Position numbers and translations under genes: made by a program. A stretch of DNA of 64,000 nucleotides from Ceratotherium simum simum (lineage: Eukaryota > Chordata > Mammalia > Perissodactyla > Rhinocerotidae): NCBI RefSeq assembly GCF_000283155.1, contig NW_004454182.1, positions 5,300,292-5,364,291 of the forward strand. Reading direction: 5' to 3'. The notes beneath the pieces are model-generated. The model saw only the letters and a program-made list of their open reading frames with translations. It ran no database searches and was not told where the DNA came from. Shown here one piece after another: positions 12,106-23,200 of this stretch (positions are counted from its first letter, which is position 1; the number at the start of each line of letters is the position of its first letter).

Positions 12106-13650
12106 CTTTTTGAGCATGTTGGTAGTTCATTACTTTTTATTGCTGAGAGTATTTCATTGAATGGGTATACTTGATTTATTTAACCAGTCACCAATGGAGA
12201 GGCATTAAATTGTAATCTATTTTGGGGGGTTATTTTGAATAAAGATACTATGAATATTTGAGAACAAGTTTTTGTGTGGACATATATTTTTATTTCCCTT
12301 CGGCAAATATCTAGAAAGTGGGATTTCTGTATCTTATGATAAGTACATATTTACTTTTAAGAAATTGCCAAATTGTTTTCCAAAGTAGTTATAGCATTTT
12401 GCATTTGCATGATTTCATCTATATCACATCTTCACCAAAACTTGGTATTGTCAGTCCTTTTACTTTTAGCCACTCTAAATTATGTGTAGTGGTATCTTAT
12501 TGTAGTTTTCATATCCCTAATGACTAATAACATTGAATATTTTTGTGTGTTTATTGGATATTGGGATATCTTCTTTTATAAAGTGTCTGTCTGTTCAAAT
12601 CTTTTGTCCACTTAAGAAATACAGTTATTTGTCTTCTTATTATTGAATACTTTGTATGTTCTGAATAAATCTATCAGACATATGGTCTGCAAGTATTTTT
12701 CCCAGTGCATAACTTGCCTTTTCATTTTCTTAACAATGTGTTTTGAAGAACACAAGTTTTAAATTTTAATTAAGTAGGGTTTATCAATTTCTTTATTTTA
12801 TGATTTGGGCCTTGTGTATCGTATTTAAGAAATCTTTGTCTAATGTAAAGTCACAAATATTTTCACCTATGTTTTCTTTTAGAAGTTACATAACTTTGGT
12901 TTTTATATTCAGATTTCCAATTCATTTCAAGTTACTTGATGTACATGGTGTGAGGTGGGTCAATGTTTTACATATGGATATCCAATTGTTCCTGCACCAC
13001 ATTTTGAAAACTACATCCTTTCCTCATTGATTTACCTGGGACTCTTTCTGCCAAAAATTAATTGGTCATATAAGAATGGGTCTATTTGTGGACTATCTAT
13101 TCTGTTTCATCGATCTTTATATCTATCTTTATGCCAATATCACATATGTCTTAATGACTATTTTATAGTAAGTCTTGATATCAGGTAACATAGATCTTCC
13201 AATTCTGTTTTTCTTTTTGAAAATTAGTTTGGCTATTATAGTACCCTGACATTGCCGTATAAATTTAAAACTCAGCCTTTTAACCTCGAAAACCTGTTGG
13301 AATTTTTATTGGAATTGCATTGAAAACGTAAATCAATCTGGGGAGAACTGACACCTTAACAATATTTAGTCTCCTAATCTCTTCATTTATTTGGGTCTTC
13401 TATTTAGCAATGTTTTGTAGTTTTCAGTATAAAGATCTTGGACATATTTTTTGAATTTATCTCTACATATTTCATGACATTGATGTTATTTTAAATGACA
13501 TCATGTTGTAAATTTTATTTTCCAACTGTTTGTTGCTTATACGTAGAAATACAATTGATATTTGTGTATTGATACTGTATTCTGTGACATTGAAAAACCC
13601 ACTTATTTGTTCTAGGAATTATTTTGTGTATTCCATAGGATAGTTGAATA
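12106..13650 (-). mobile_element. old L1 ORF2 region, antisense
   Basis: Reads as the reverse complement of the C-terminal half of L1 ORF2: 'gccaaattgttttccaaagt', 'ttatcttattgtagttttcat', 'acatatggatatccaattgt', 'ttggctattatagtaccctg', 'caatgttttgtagttttcag' appear in consensus order. Multiple indels and stops show it is dead. It continues at 14173 beyond an inserted LTR. Confidence 0.93.
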
Positions 13651-14172
13651 TGTTATGGCAAAAAATTGGGGTTCTCCTACTCGATATGCATAAAAAAGGC
13701 CAATTATTACAGCATCAGTTTTTGAGAAAAGAAAACAGCTTTATTGCTAGGTCGATCTGCAAGGCGACAGGAGGCATATACTCTCAGATCTGTCTCCCTG
13801 ATTCAGGGCTTGGGGCAAAAGGGTAGGGTGGTCTGAATTGTGGAAATAGATCATTGGAGGTGAGGAGAGGTGAGGTAATTGATGATCTGCACGAGTGTAG
13901 TCAAGCTTCATGGTTCTTCATAGGACGCGTGTTCAAAAAATGATGGTGTTAGCATGATCTGAGGGTAAAGTTTTCAGCCCTTGGACGTCAAAAGGGTCAC
14001 TTATTGGGCATTTGTGCAGGCCCAGTTGATGGGTTGGTGGTCTCAACCAGTCCAAACTGGACAAAGGATGACTCTCAGTTCCTGAAAGACAACTTTAATT
14101 ACTTTGTTGATAAGATGGGGTCTGTCGAACTGGTCCTGGAGGGCCCTTGGTTACAAATGGATTACCATTCCA
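13651..14172 (-). mobile_element. solo ERV LTR, antisense, in L1
   Basis: A retroviral-type LTR interrupts the L1 ORF2 sequence between '..attccataggat' and 'aaagacagttttacttcttg'. It shares many long words with the LTR at 34309-34960, for example 'gaggtgaggagaggtgaggt', 'aattgatgatctgc' and 'cagttgatgggttggtggtc'. Read on the minus strand, it has an AATAAA poly(A) signal (plus tttatt at 13740-13745). The plus-strand left end is TGTTA.. No gag, pol or env sequence is present, so it is a solo LTR. Its outer-right boundary and target duplication are not clear. Confidence 0.85.
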
Positions 14173-14335
14173 TCTGTGAATAAAGACAGTTTTACTTCTT
14201 GTTTTCAGTCTAGGACCTTCAGTACAAATTTGAATCTAGATGGAGAAAGTAGACAACCATGCCTTGTTACTGATCTTAGGGAGAAAGTATTCATTCAGTC
14301 ATTCACCATGAATATGATTTCTCTGTAGTTTTCTT
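14173..14335 (-). mobile_element. L1 ORF2, continuation past the LTR
   Basis: Resumes the reversed L1 reverse-transcriptase region: 'aaagacagttttacttcttg' through 'caaccatgccttgttactga' and 'cattcaccatgaatatgatt'. Together with 12106-13650 it forms one element split by the LTR. Confidence 0.9.
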
Positions 14336-15306
14336 ATAAACAGCATATATTTGTGTGCTGTTTTTTTATACAATCTGACAATTTCTGGCTTTTAATTGGA
14401 GTTTATTTTTATTTATATATTTTATTTATATATTCATAGCTATAAAATATATATATTTAATGTCATTGTTGAAATGATTGAGTGAAAAAGTTTAAATTTA
14501 CTATATTTTTCCATTTGACCAGATGTTTTTTGTTTCCTTTTATGTTTTTTTCCTGTCTTAATCTGCATTAAATGAGTTATTTTTAGTATTCCATTTTATC
14601 TCTATTATTGGCTTGTAAGTGCTATAGTTCTTTCTTTTTTCTTTTTTTAGTGGTTGCTCTAGCGCTCACAATATACACCTTTAAATTATCACAGACTACT
14701 TTCAGCAACATTCTACCACTTCCCATGTTGTGTGAGAAACTTACAACACTATACCTTCATTTCCTGCCTCCTTCCTTTGTGCTAACTGCTGTCGTACATT
14801 ATACTTTTTCATATAACATGTGTTACCTATGTTATAAATATATGTACATATTTTTACATACATTATAACTCCACAATACTTCATTACTGTGTTTATTTTA
14901 AAGAGTCAGCTATCTTCTAAAGAAATTAAAAGTAAACAAAAAATGTATTTTGTATTTGCCCATATACCATTTCCATTGTTTTTCATCTCTCTGTACATCC
15001 AAATTTCTGTCTTTTACCATTTTCCTTTGTTTGATGAGCATCTGTTGCTGTAATTTGTAGTGCCTGTCTGCTGATATGTAGTGCATATCTCTCAGATTTT
15101 GTTTATCTGGAAAAAAAAGGCTTTACTTTATCAATATTTGAAAACTATTTTTACTAGGTGTATAAGTCTATGGTGACTTTTTCTCATGCAATTTAAAGAT
15201 GTTGCTTGTCTTTTGACTTTCATCATGTCTGGTACAAAGTCTACTACCATTCTTATCTTTCGTCCTCTACACCTCATGTGTCCTTTTCACTCTGGCTCCT
15301 ACTTTT

Positions 15307-15550
15307 TTTGTGTGTGTGTGTGTGAGGAGATCAGCCCTGTGCTAACATCTGCCAATCCTCCTCTTTTTTTGCTGAGGAAGATCGGCCCTGGGCTAACATC
15401 CGTGCCCATCTTCCTCTACTTTATATGGGATGCCGCCACAGCATGGCTTGCCAAGCGGTGCGTCGCTGTGCGCCCGGGATCCGAACCAGCGCATCCCGGG
15501 CCGCCGCAGCCGAGTGCGCCCTTAACCGCTTGTGCCACCGGGCCGGCCCC
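15307..15550 (-). mobile_element. ERE SINE (dimer-tail type), antisense
   Basis: The tRNA-derived head lies at the right end (CCGGGCCGGCCCC on plus), with the B box as ggatccgaacc and many intact CpGs. The tail module with 'gctaacatctgccaatcctcctc' and 'gctaacatccgtgcccatcttcctc' is present twice. A perfect 16-bp target duplication, tctggctcctactttt, flanks it (15291-15306 and 15551-15566), marking an L1-driven insertion. A 157-codon plus frame crossing it is spurious. Confidence 0.97.
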
Positions 15551-16030
15551 TCTGGCTCCTACTTTTAAGCTTTTCTCTTTATCACTGTTATTCAGCAATT
15601 TGGTTACGTTGTCCCTTGATGTGGTTTTATTTGCATTTACTCTGTTTGAAGCTTATTGAGCTTTGATTTGAGGGATTATGGTTTCCTTCAAACATGTAAC
15701 ACGTCAGCGGTAACTTCTTCACTTCTTTTGTGTCCCCCTGCTCCTTCCACATATGTTAAACAGCTCGATGTTGTTCTGCAGGTCATTGATGCTGTTGATT
15801 TTTTTCCCCTTAGTTTTTTTTCTCCACTTTGTTTTGGATTATTTTTATTGCTGTGTTTTCAGGGTCAATGATCTTTTTCTATGCCAGTGTATTATTTACT
15901 GTTAATTTTATCCAGTTTATTTTTCATTTCAGATATTGTCTCTTTCATCTTTAGAAGTGCCATTTCAGTTTTTGTGTGTGTTTTTTATATTTCTCCTCAT
16001 TATATTTATGCTTTTCTTAACATTCTTAAG

Positions 16031-16362
16031 TACAGGCATACCTCAGTTTATTGATCTTCATTTCTCATTGCACTTCGTAGATATTGTGATTTTTACAAGA
16101 CCCTCCACCCGCGAAAAGATTGTGACTGGCTGAAGGCTCAGATAAGGGTTAGTATTTTTTAGAAATAATGCATTTTTTAATTAAGGTATGTACATTGTTA
16201 TTTTAGGCATAATACTATTGCTCACTAGACTATGGTATAGTGTAAACATAATTTTTATATGCACTGGGAAACCAAAAAATTTGTGTGACTGGCTTTATTG
16301 CAATATTCACTTTATTGCAGTGGTCTGGAACCGAACCCACAGAGCTCCAAGGTATGCCTATA
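16031..16362 (+). mobile_element. internally deleted Tigger1-like transposon
   Basis: Terminal inverted repeats CAGGCATACCTCAG.. and ..CCAAGGTATGCCTA are bounded by TA dinucleotides (16031-16032, 16361-16362), as expected for pogo/Tigger elements. About 45 bp of 5' end ('gatattgtgatttttacaag') joins directly to the 3' end ('accctccaccc..aaaagatt', 'gcactgggaaaccaaaaaat', 'tggtctggaaccgaaccc'). The transposase gene is deleted, leaving a roughly 330-bp non-autonomous copy. Confidence 0.93.
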
Positions 16363-17374
16363 TGTGGAACATATTTATAATGGCTGCTTTAATGTTCTTT
16401 CCTGCTAATTCCATCTTCTCTCTTGTCTGAATCTGTTGATTCAATTGCTTGACTTTTCTTCTAGTTAGGACTCATATTTTCCTGCTTCTTTGCATGCCTA
16501 CTAATTTTGGATTGGAGGCTAGACGTTATGAATATTACGTTTTTGGGTTCTGGATTTAGTTGTATTCCTTTACAACATACCTTGTTCTGACAGGCAGTTA
16601 AGTTACTTTAAGTAGTTTGATCCTTTCTATACTTGCTTTTAAGCTTTGTTAGGGAGGGTCCAAAGCAACTTTAATCTAGGACTAATTTAGCCTCAATATT
16701 AAAATGATACCCCATTTGAGAAATCTACAAAATTCCCCATATTTTATGATGTCTTTCCATTCTAGCTGTTGGTAAGGCCCTAAGCCTGAGTGATCTTTGG
16801 ATATTTCCAGTGGTAGTACTACTGCTTTCCAGTGGGTCTTTCCCCATATTTGGTAGTTTCCTCTTACGCATGAACAGATTAAAGATTCGAGGGGATGGGT
16901 CCCATCTGCAGATCTCCAGAGTCCTCCTCAGTTCTCTACCTTGCATGTTACAGCTGCCTTGGACTCTCTGAACCCCATTCCAGGTCTCCTCTTCTCAGTG
17001 AGATGGCTAGGTTCTTTTTGGATTTCTCCTTCTGTGCTGTTGCTTGGAAATCGCCTCCAGGCGTTAACTTGGAACAATGCTAGGACTCACCTCATTATTT
17101 CATTTGTCTCGGGGATCAGAATCCTATGCTTCCTGTCACCCAATGTCTGAAAACTGTTGTTTCAGACATGGTGTCTGGTTTTATAGTTGTTCACGGCAGG
17201 ATGGTATGTCTGGTCCATGCTACTCAACTGTTCCCAGAAGCAGACAGTTTTTCTTTGTTTTCTTTTTTTGAGACATATTTCATGTGTCATTTTCACTGGA
17301 CACTACCACTGACCCCACTTTTTAAGCTGAGTCATTTTCCCACTTAGCACATCTCCATTCACAGTGATTCCATC

Positions 17375-17530
17375 AGTTATGACACTTATTTTACATTAAA
17401 TATTGAGTGTTGGTTTCCTTTTCTGCTTCATGAATTGGTGTCCCCCTTGATGGTAGAGACTGGGTCTTATTCATTTCCATGCCCCCAGTACTAGCACTTC
17501 ACCTGTATTGGATGAAATCAAACTTACTAC
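17375..17530 (+). mobile_element. L2 LINE 3' end, sense
   Basis: Contains the L2 tail wording 'ttgatggtagagactgggtc', 'ttattcatttccatgccccc', 'agtactagcacttcacctgt' and a degraded terminal 'attggatgaaat'. Confidence 0.8.
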
Positions 17531-17554
17531 TCTATAACAAACAAATAGCTTGAA

Positions 17555-18145
17555 TTATTCTGCCTTGTCCACATATCAAACATACATATCTCACCTTGGT
17601 TTTCAGGACCATCCATAACACAACCTAATCCACTACCATGGATTTCTCTACAAGAGCCTCATGATTTAGCAAATCTGAAGGGCTCATCATTTATAAAAAC
17701 CACATGGCTTTCCTGCCCCTGGCCCTTTCCTTATGCTGTTTCCCCTGGCTGGAATTTCCTTTTCCACCAACCCTACCTATCAAAATCTTGCCCTTGTTTT
17801 AACACACACATCATGAACAGCTTCCCTGATGCTTATTCTGGTTGACTGCCATTTGTAATGCCTTGGCAATTTACTCGTACTTGTCATGTTTTCTATTTTA
17901 TCTTTCCTGTTCTGTACTATTCTGTCCCTTTCTATGTATTCTACAATATTGTATGTATTTTCTATTTTAGGACTATTTCATATTCAATAACATTATTCTA
18001 CGTCTACATGAGTCTTACTGACATCCCAGCCCAATTCTCCCATCATCATTCTACTAGGTTTTATTCTCTTTAAGATAAAAACTATGGATTTCTTTTCTTT
18101 TGGAGCTACACTTAAAATAGTAGGAATACAATAAGTGTTTAATAA
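17555..18145 (+). mobile_element. second L2 LINE fragment, sense
   Basis: L2 3' half in order: 'ccttatgctgtttcccctgg', 'ctggaatttccttttccacc', 'atcatgaacagcttccctga', 'ctttaagataaaaactatgg' and the end 'ataagtgtttaataaa'. It lies directly downstream of another L2 3' end, so two independent L2 insertions abut. Confidence 0.85.
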
Positions 18146-18184
18146 AAAAAGGAAATAGTAAAAAGGATTTTGGTTGTTGTAATT

Positions 18185-19422
18185 GTCAGTAGCAAATATT
18201 TTAATCTAACAGCTTTATGATACATGAATCGTATATTATAAAATTCACCATTTTAAAATGTACAATTGTTTTTGGTGTATTCACAGAGTTGTGCAACTAT
18301 CATCCTTATCTAATTTTAAAACATTTTCATCACACCCCCAAAAAGCCTTGTGCTTATTAGCAGCCACTCTTTTCTCCCCTTTCCCTAGTCCCTAGCAACT
18401 ATGAGTCTACTTTCTGTCCTTATGGATGTGCCTATTCTGTGCAGTTAATATAAATGGAATCATACAATATGCAGTCTTTTGTGCCTAGCTTCTTGCACTT
18501 AGCATAATATTTTCAAGGTTCATCAGTGTTGTAGACATATCAGTACTTAATTCCTTTTTATGGCCAAACAATATTCCATTGAGTGAGTATGCCACATATT
18601 ATTTATCCATTCATAAGGTGACAGATATTTGGATTGATTATACTTTTTGGCTATTATGAATAATGCTACTATGAACATTTGTGTGCAAGTTTTGTGTGAA
18701 CATCTTTCCATTTCTCTTAAGTATATGCCTAAGAGTAGAATTGCTGGATCATATGACAACTCATTGTTTAACATTTTAAAAAACAGCCAAACTGTTTTCC
18801 AAAGCAGCCATGTCACTTTACAATTCACCAGCAATGTACAAGTGTTCCCGCTTTTCCATATCCTCACCAATACTTGCTATTGTTTATCTTTTTTGTTGTA
18901 GCCATTCCAGTGGGTTTGAAGTGGTGTTTAATTACTGTTTTGATTTGCATTTCCCTAATAACTATTGATATTGAGCATCTTTCCCATGTGTTTATTGGCC
19001 AGCTATACATCTTCTTTTGAGAAAAGTCTATTCAAATTCTTTGTCCAATTTTTAATTGATTCTTTTGTCTGTTTGTTGTTCAGTTGTAAGAGTTCTTTAT
19101 ATATGCTGGATAAAATTCCTTCATCAAATACATGATTTGCAAATATTTTATCTCATTCTCTGGGTTGTCTTTTCATTTTCTTGATGGTTTTCTTTAAAAC
19201 ATAAATGATTTTAATTTTGACAAAGTCCAATCTATTTTTTGTGTGTTGCTTGTGCTTTTAGTGTCATATCTAAGAATCCATTGTCTAACCCAAGGTCAAG
19301 CAAATTTTTTCCTATGTTTTCTTCTGAGAGTTTTATAGTTTTAATCCTTACATTTGTGACTATGATCCATTTTGTGTTAATTTTTGTATATGGTCTGAAG
19401 TAGGGGTTCAACTTCACTCTTT
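18185..19422 (-). mobile_element. 5'-truncated L1, antisense
   Basis: The left part (18185-18546) is the reversed L1 3' UTR ('aaaattcaccattttaaaat', 'cacagagttgtgcaactatc', 'tgtgcctattctgtgcag'). The rest is reversed ORF2 up to 'aagtaggggttcaacttcac', where the copy ends. About 1.2 kb in all; better preserved than the 12-17 kb copy. The next SINE sits at its right edge. Confidence 0.95.
18547..18870 (-). pseudogene. L1 ORF2 C-terminal fragment
   Basis: The minus frame is open for 107 codons and reads LLWKTVWLFF, LSYDPAILLLGIYL, MFIVALFIIAKKYNQ, YEWINNMWHTHSMEYCLAI, which matches the conserved C-terminal segment of L1 ORF2p (LWKTVW, YDPAI.LLGIYP, MF.AALF.IAK, WI.KMWYIYTMEYYSAIK). This region follows the reverse transcriptase and includes the approach to the cysteine-rich end. 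Missing upstream domains make it non-functional. Confidence 0.95.
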
Positions 19423-19438
19423 AAAGATATGTTTTTTA

Positions 19439-19634
19439 GGCCGGCCCCGTGGCTTAGCGGTTAAGTGCACGCGCTCCGATGCCGGCAGCCCAGGTTCGGA
19501 TCCCGGGCACTCACCGACGCACAGCTTCTCCGGCCATGCTGAGGCCGTGTCCCACATACAGCAACTAGAAGGATGTGCAGCTATGACATACAACTACCTA
19601 CTGGGGCTTTGGGGGGAAAAATAAATAAATAAAT
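19439..19634 (+). mobile_element. short-type ERE SINE, sense
   Basis: Head GGCCGGCCCCGTGGCTTAGCGG holds the A box; the B box is GGTTCGGATCCC. The middle reads 'gcaactagaaggatgtgcag', the end 'ctactggggctttggggg' followed by (AAAT)n. A perfect 16-bp target duplication, aaagatatgtttttta, lies at 19423-19438 and 19635-19650. Intact promoter boxes, few apparent changes and a clean duplication mark a young copy. Confidence 0.98.
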
Positions 19635-19945
19635 AAAGATATGTTTTTTAAAAGAAATGAAAAATTTGCACCCGTTCCTTTTTAAAAATTGTTTTCCATT
19701 ATATGTTCTTTAATCAAGTAAACATGTAGATGTGTTGAGAGAAAAAGAAAACTGAAAAGAATTTGTCAAATTCACATATTTATTACAAATTCTTTATTTT
19801 TTTATTTAGATATATTAGACTGACTAATACGTTCCTCAGACATTGATCAACTGAGCATTTTATTGCCTAGGATTGCTAAAAACCAAAGAATACTTCTACT
19901 TAGGAATTACCTTTTTATCAATTCTCCTTAAACTTCTTTCTTCTA

Positions 19946-20190
19946 TGGGGTCGGCCCAGTGGCGCAAGTGGTTAAGTGCTCGTGCTCCGCTGCGGTGGCC
20001 CAGGGTTTGCCAGTTCAGATGCTGAGCATGCACCAACGCACTGCTTGTCAAGCCATGCTGTGGCGGCGTCCCATATAAAGTGGAGAAAGATGGGCACAGA
20101 TGTTAGCCCAGGGCCAGTCTTCCTCAGCAAAAAGAGGAGGATTGGCAGATGTTAGCTCAGGGCCGATCTTCCTCAAAAAAAAAAAAGTAA
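19946..20190 (+). mobile_element. ERE SINE (dimer-tail type), sense
   Basis: Head 'ggggtcggcccagtggcgca', body 'caagccatgctgtggcggcg' and 'tcccatataaagtggagaaa', then two copies of the 'gatgttagc(c/t)cagggcc(a/g)(g/a)tcttcctc' tail and poly(A). A perfect 16-bp target duplication, aaacttctttcttcta, lies at 19930-19945 and 20191-20206. Confidence 0.98.
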
Positions 20191-20210
20191 AAACTTCTTT
20201 CTTCTAAAAA

Positions 20211-23200
20211 CACAATGTCTTTCCAAAACGATGAAGTCAGATGAAGCCAAGACCCCCAAAATGAATAATTTTAGAATTATACAAACCTATAGAAGTATTT
20301 ATATGTGTTGTATTTCTTCTCCAGCAGAATTTTAGATTCCATAAAAATTATGCTTTAAAAAGTAAGATTTTGTAGGCATAGATTTAAAAAGGTCAACAGC
20401 ATTGACACACCCAAGGCCTCAAGACTTGTTGCTCCACTCTCCTCCACCACTTCAGTGTGGCTTTTTCTCTGAGCACCAAAGAGAGGAAAGTTCAGATGAG
20501 GAAATTACTAGATGTACACATCACATCACAGAGTGAAAGACAGCCACAGAAGATGGACCTAAGTCCTACTGTGACACTATGCCTCTTGCCTTTTGTTGAG
20601 GAATGATCTTTTCCCTTCTACAGTGCCTTATTTGAACCTCAGTTGACTCCACACTTTACCTTCAGATGGTGAATCAGATCCAGCCTACATGCCGTGACTT
20701 ATTCCAAGCAATGGAATTCTTGACATCCACTTAACCACTGGGGAGGACCATGCCCGTGTGGAGGAAGGCTGAGTCTCATGAAATTTAAGGTCAATGTTGT
20801 TACAAGGAAACTATATGCCACAGTGTGATTGCATCACACTGTGCGAACCGCCTACACTTTTCAGGAACTGGTTGTGTGTATGCAATTTATTCCTTGAAAA
20901 TCCATTATTACAATGCAAGAAATTCTTGGGGAGGTAGAAGGAAGAACATATCACAATTGGATGGCAATAAGTATTTAGACTACTTAAAATCACTCAGCTT
21001 GTTTTATATTAGAAAAACAAGCCCTCCACAATTATGTCGTTTATTCATTTTATATACCTTTCTGATTTCATACTGGAGACAGAACATGTTATTACACATT
21101 TTAATATTGATGTTTAGGAAAATAACTGCTCAAAATGTGAAATACTGCCCCCAAACATTCACAGGTTGAAGTAAAATATTCCTCTCAAATTTCTGTCCAG
21201 ATTTTACTTACAAAAATGTTGAACATGTTAACACAGTACTTTTATCTAATTCTTTTGAGATACCCCTGACTCATGTAGTAAGTCCCCCTTGCTACTTCTC
21301 TCAAAAATTTTTATTGGTGCTATTTTTAGGAAAAAATAATAGATTTCCCTTTATTTGAATTAACTTTAGACATGTTCAGAATTTTCCTTTAATCTAATTT
21401 ATATAAAAACTCAGAATTTATTCTATTCCACATGACAACTGGGAACTGGGTAATATTTTTACCAGTATAGGTTTTCATTACTATCTTATTCAAAGTATAA
21501 GTTTCTTAGATCACAAATGTAGTACAATAAATGTCTGATTATTACACTGTCTCCTTTCAATGGATAAAAAAATTTAATGGGGTATGAAAAATAATTAAGT
21601 TGGGTTACAAAAACACTCCAAGTTGCAAAGTACCTTCCTATAAAAAAATATTTAAGTTGGATGGGTGAGGGATAATGGAAATGAGTGACACTCATATAAA
21701 GTGAACTTACAAGGATATTGTAAATCCAGGGTCTAAAACTACAGGAACAGGGTAGAATAACAAGAAATAAATAAGAAGTTGAAGACTCATTGGCACTGAT
21801 ATATATTTTAAAATGGTTGGTAAAACAAGTGATTTTTTGTGTTAAAAGAAAGCAAATTAGTGATCTCTGTGTCATTGGATGATAATAATACTTATTTTCA
21901 GTACTATTATCATGTTCAAGAAATAGGATTGATCCTACATGATATATTTTAAAGATTTTCCGGGGTAAATAATTTAGACTTTACAACCATCAACATTATT
22001 TGGTTCTATTTCAAGTTATATTCTATCATCACATTTATGTAACCAAATTTAATATGAAATTAAAAATTAAAAAAAAAAGTACTTCTTGAACTAGACCACT
22101 GGTTTTATGCCCTTCCTTTATTTCTCTTTTATATCTTGTCTCTATTTCTTGCAAATGTGCTTAAGTTTTCTGTACTTTATTTTACACAGTAAAGGAACCA
22201 TGGAACAATTTCCATTTCTGTATGTTCCATCCCCAGATGGGAATTCCAATCATCTTAAGCCACAACTGATCACGTGTGTTTGGCCACCATCTGCATAGTG
22301 CTCTCTTAAACCTCCTCATTTTCAATTCTCTTGCTTCCTTTAGCAACTGCATTTGTGTAGTATGACACATTAGGGCTGGAAGTTTCCTCCAACTAGTGTG
22401 CCTACAATCCATGGCAGACAAATGAAGTCTTAGATCTGTTTCTCATGCTGTGTTGCTGCCAAGTCCCTGATGTGGATGCCTATCTTTTTATCATTCCGCC
22501 CTAATTTTCAGCTTTTTATAAGTGTTTTAATTGTGCCAGCATTTTGCCTTTGCACTCACTGATTTAACATGCTTTTTACATGATATCTTCAGCTTTCCTT
22601 ACAAATACAGTTTTTGGAAATGTTGCTACATTTTACTAACCTCTTTTGATTCCAACAGACCCATTTGTCTCCTCTGTGTAGATCTGCCTGTTGCTTCCTC
22701 TTGGTATATCAGTTTGTAAATCTAAGATGTCAAGTTTGGTACCAGAATTTTTTTCAGTACATACATATATTAGTCACTATCTTTGTAAAATTAATAAATG
22801 ATTGATCCACAGGTGTTAGATCCAAAGAGCTAAAAAAGTTATTTAGTCAAATGGCTCTATTGTAACTCTCAATTGTCATGCAAGATTTTTCATCGGTTTG
22901 CTCTAGGTATATCATAGATTTTGATTTGGAGTGATACAATGTTGTGCTTACTGGCATAATAGTATAATATAATCTTGCTTATATTTGAACTAAAATATAC
23001 CACATTACAGCCTCATATTTGGAATCCCTCAATCTTATCTTTTTTCTTTCTCTCCATATATATAATATGACTTGTGATCACTTCTACTACTATAAATTAT
23101 TATGACAATTATGAAATAAAGTTCTAATGTTGGCTCAAATATCTTATAATGTTATTTGGACAAAAATGTATCTTATTTATAATCAATCAATTTTAAAGAT

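Larger units (their letters stand above)
14336..17240 (-). mobile_element. antisense L1M-like region, upstream part
   Basis: The sequence keeps the T-rich, antisense-LINE look and contains a widespread old mammalian repeat wording in order: 'tggttgctctagcgctcaca', 'tcatgtctggtacaaagtct', 'cttttctctttatcactgtt', 'tattgctgtgttttcagggt', 'cctgcttctttgcatgccta', 'acttgcttttaagctttgtt'. I assign it to an old L1M/HAL1-type element in the same orientation as the ORF2 block, but the endonuclease part expected between the two is missing, so it may be a second insertion. It hosts an ERE SINE and a Tigger-type element (own entries). Confidence 0.6.

Noticed and set aside
15186..15659. 157-codon plus-strand open frame
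   Set aside because: Its middle third is the antisense ERE SINE and the rest is antisense L1; the protein is low-complexity and has no domain.
16725..17271. Overlapping short frames at 16.7-17.3 kb as a gene
   Set aside because: Several frames on both strands in old LINE-derived DNA; none has a domain or a consistent reading frame.
19439..19520. tRNA-like A and B boxes as a tRNA gene
   Set aside because: They belong to the SINE promoter; no cloverleaf acceptor stem or anticodon loop can be formed cleanly.
21486..21875. 129-codon minus frame as a gene
   Set aside because: No domain, no family resemblance, AT-driven composition, no splice or promoter context.
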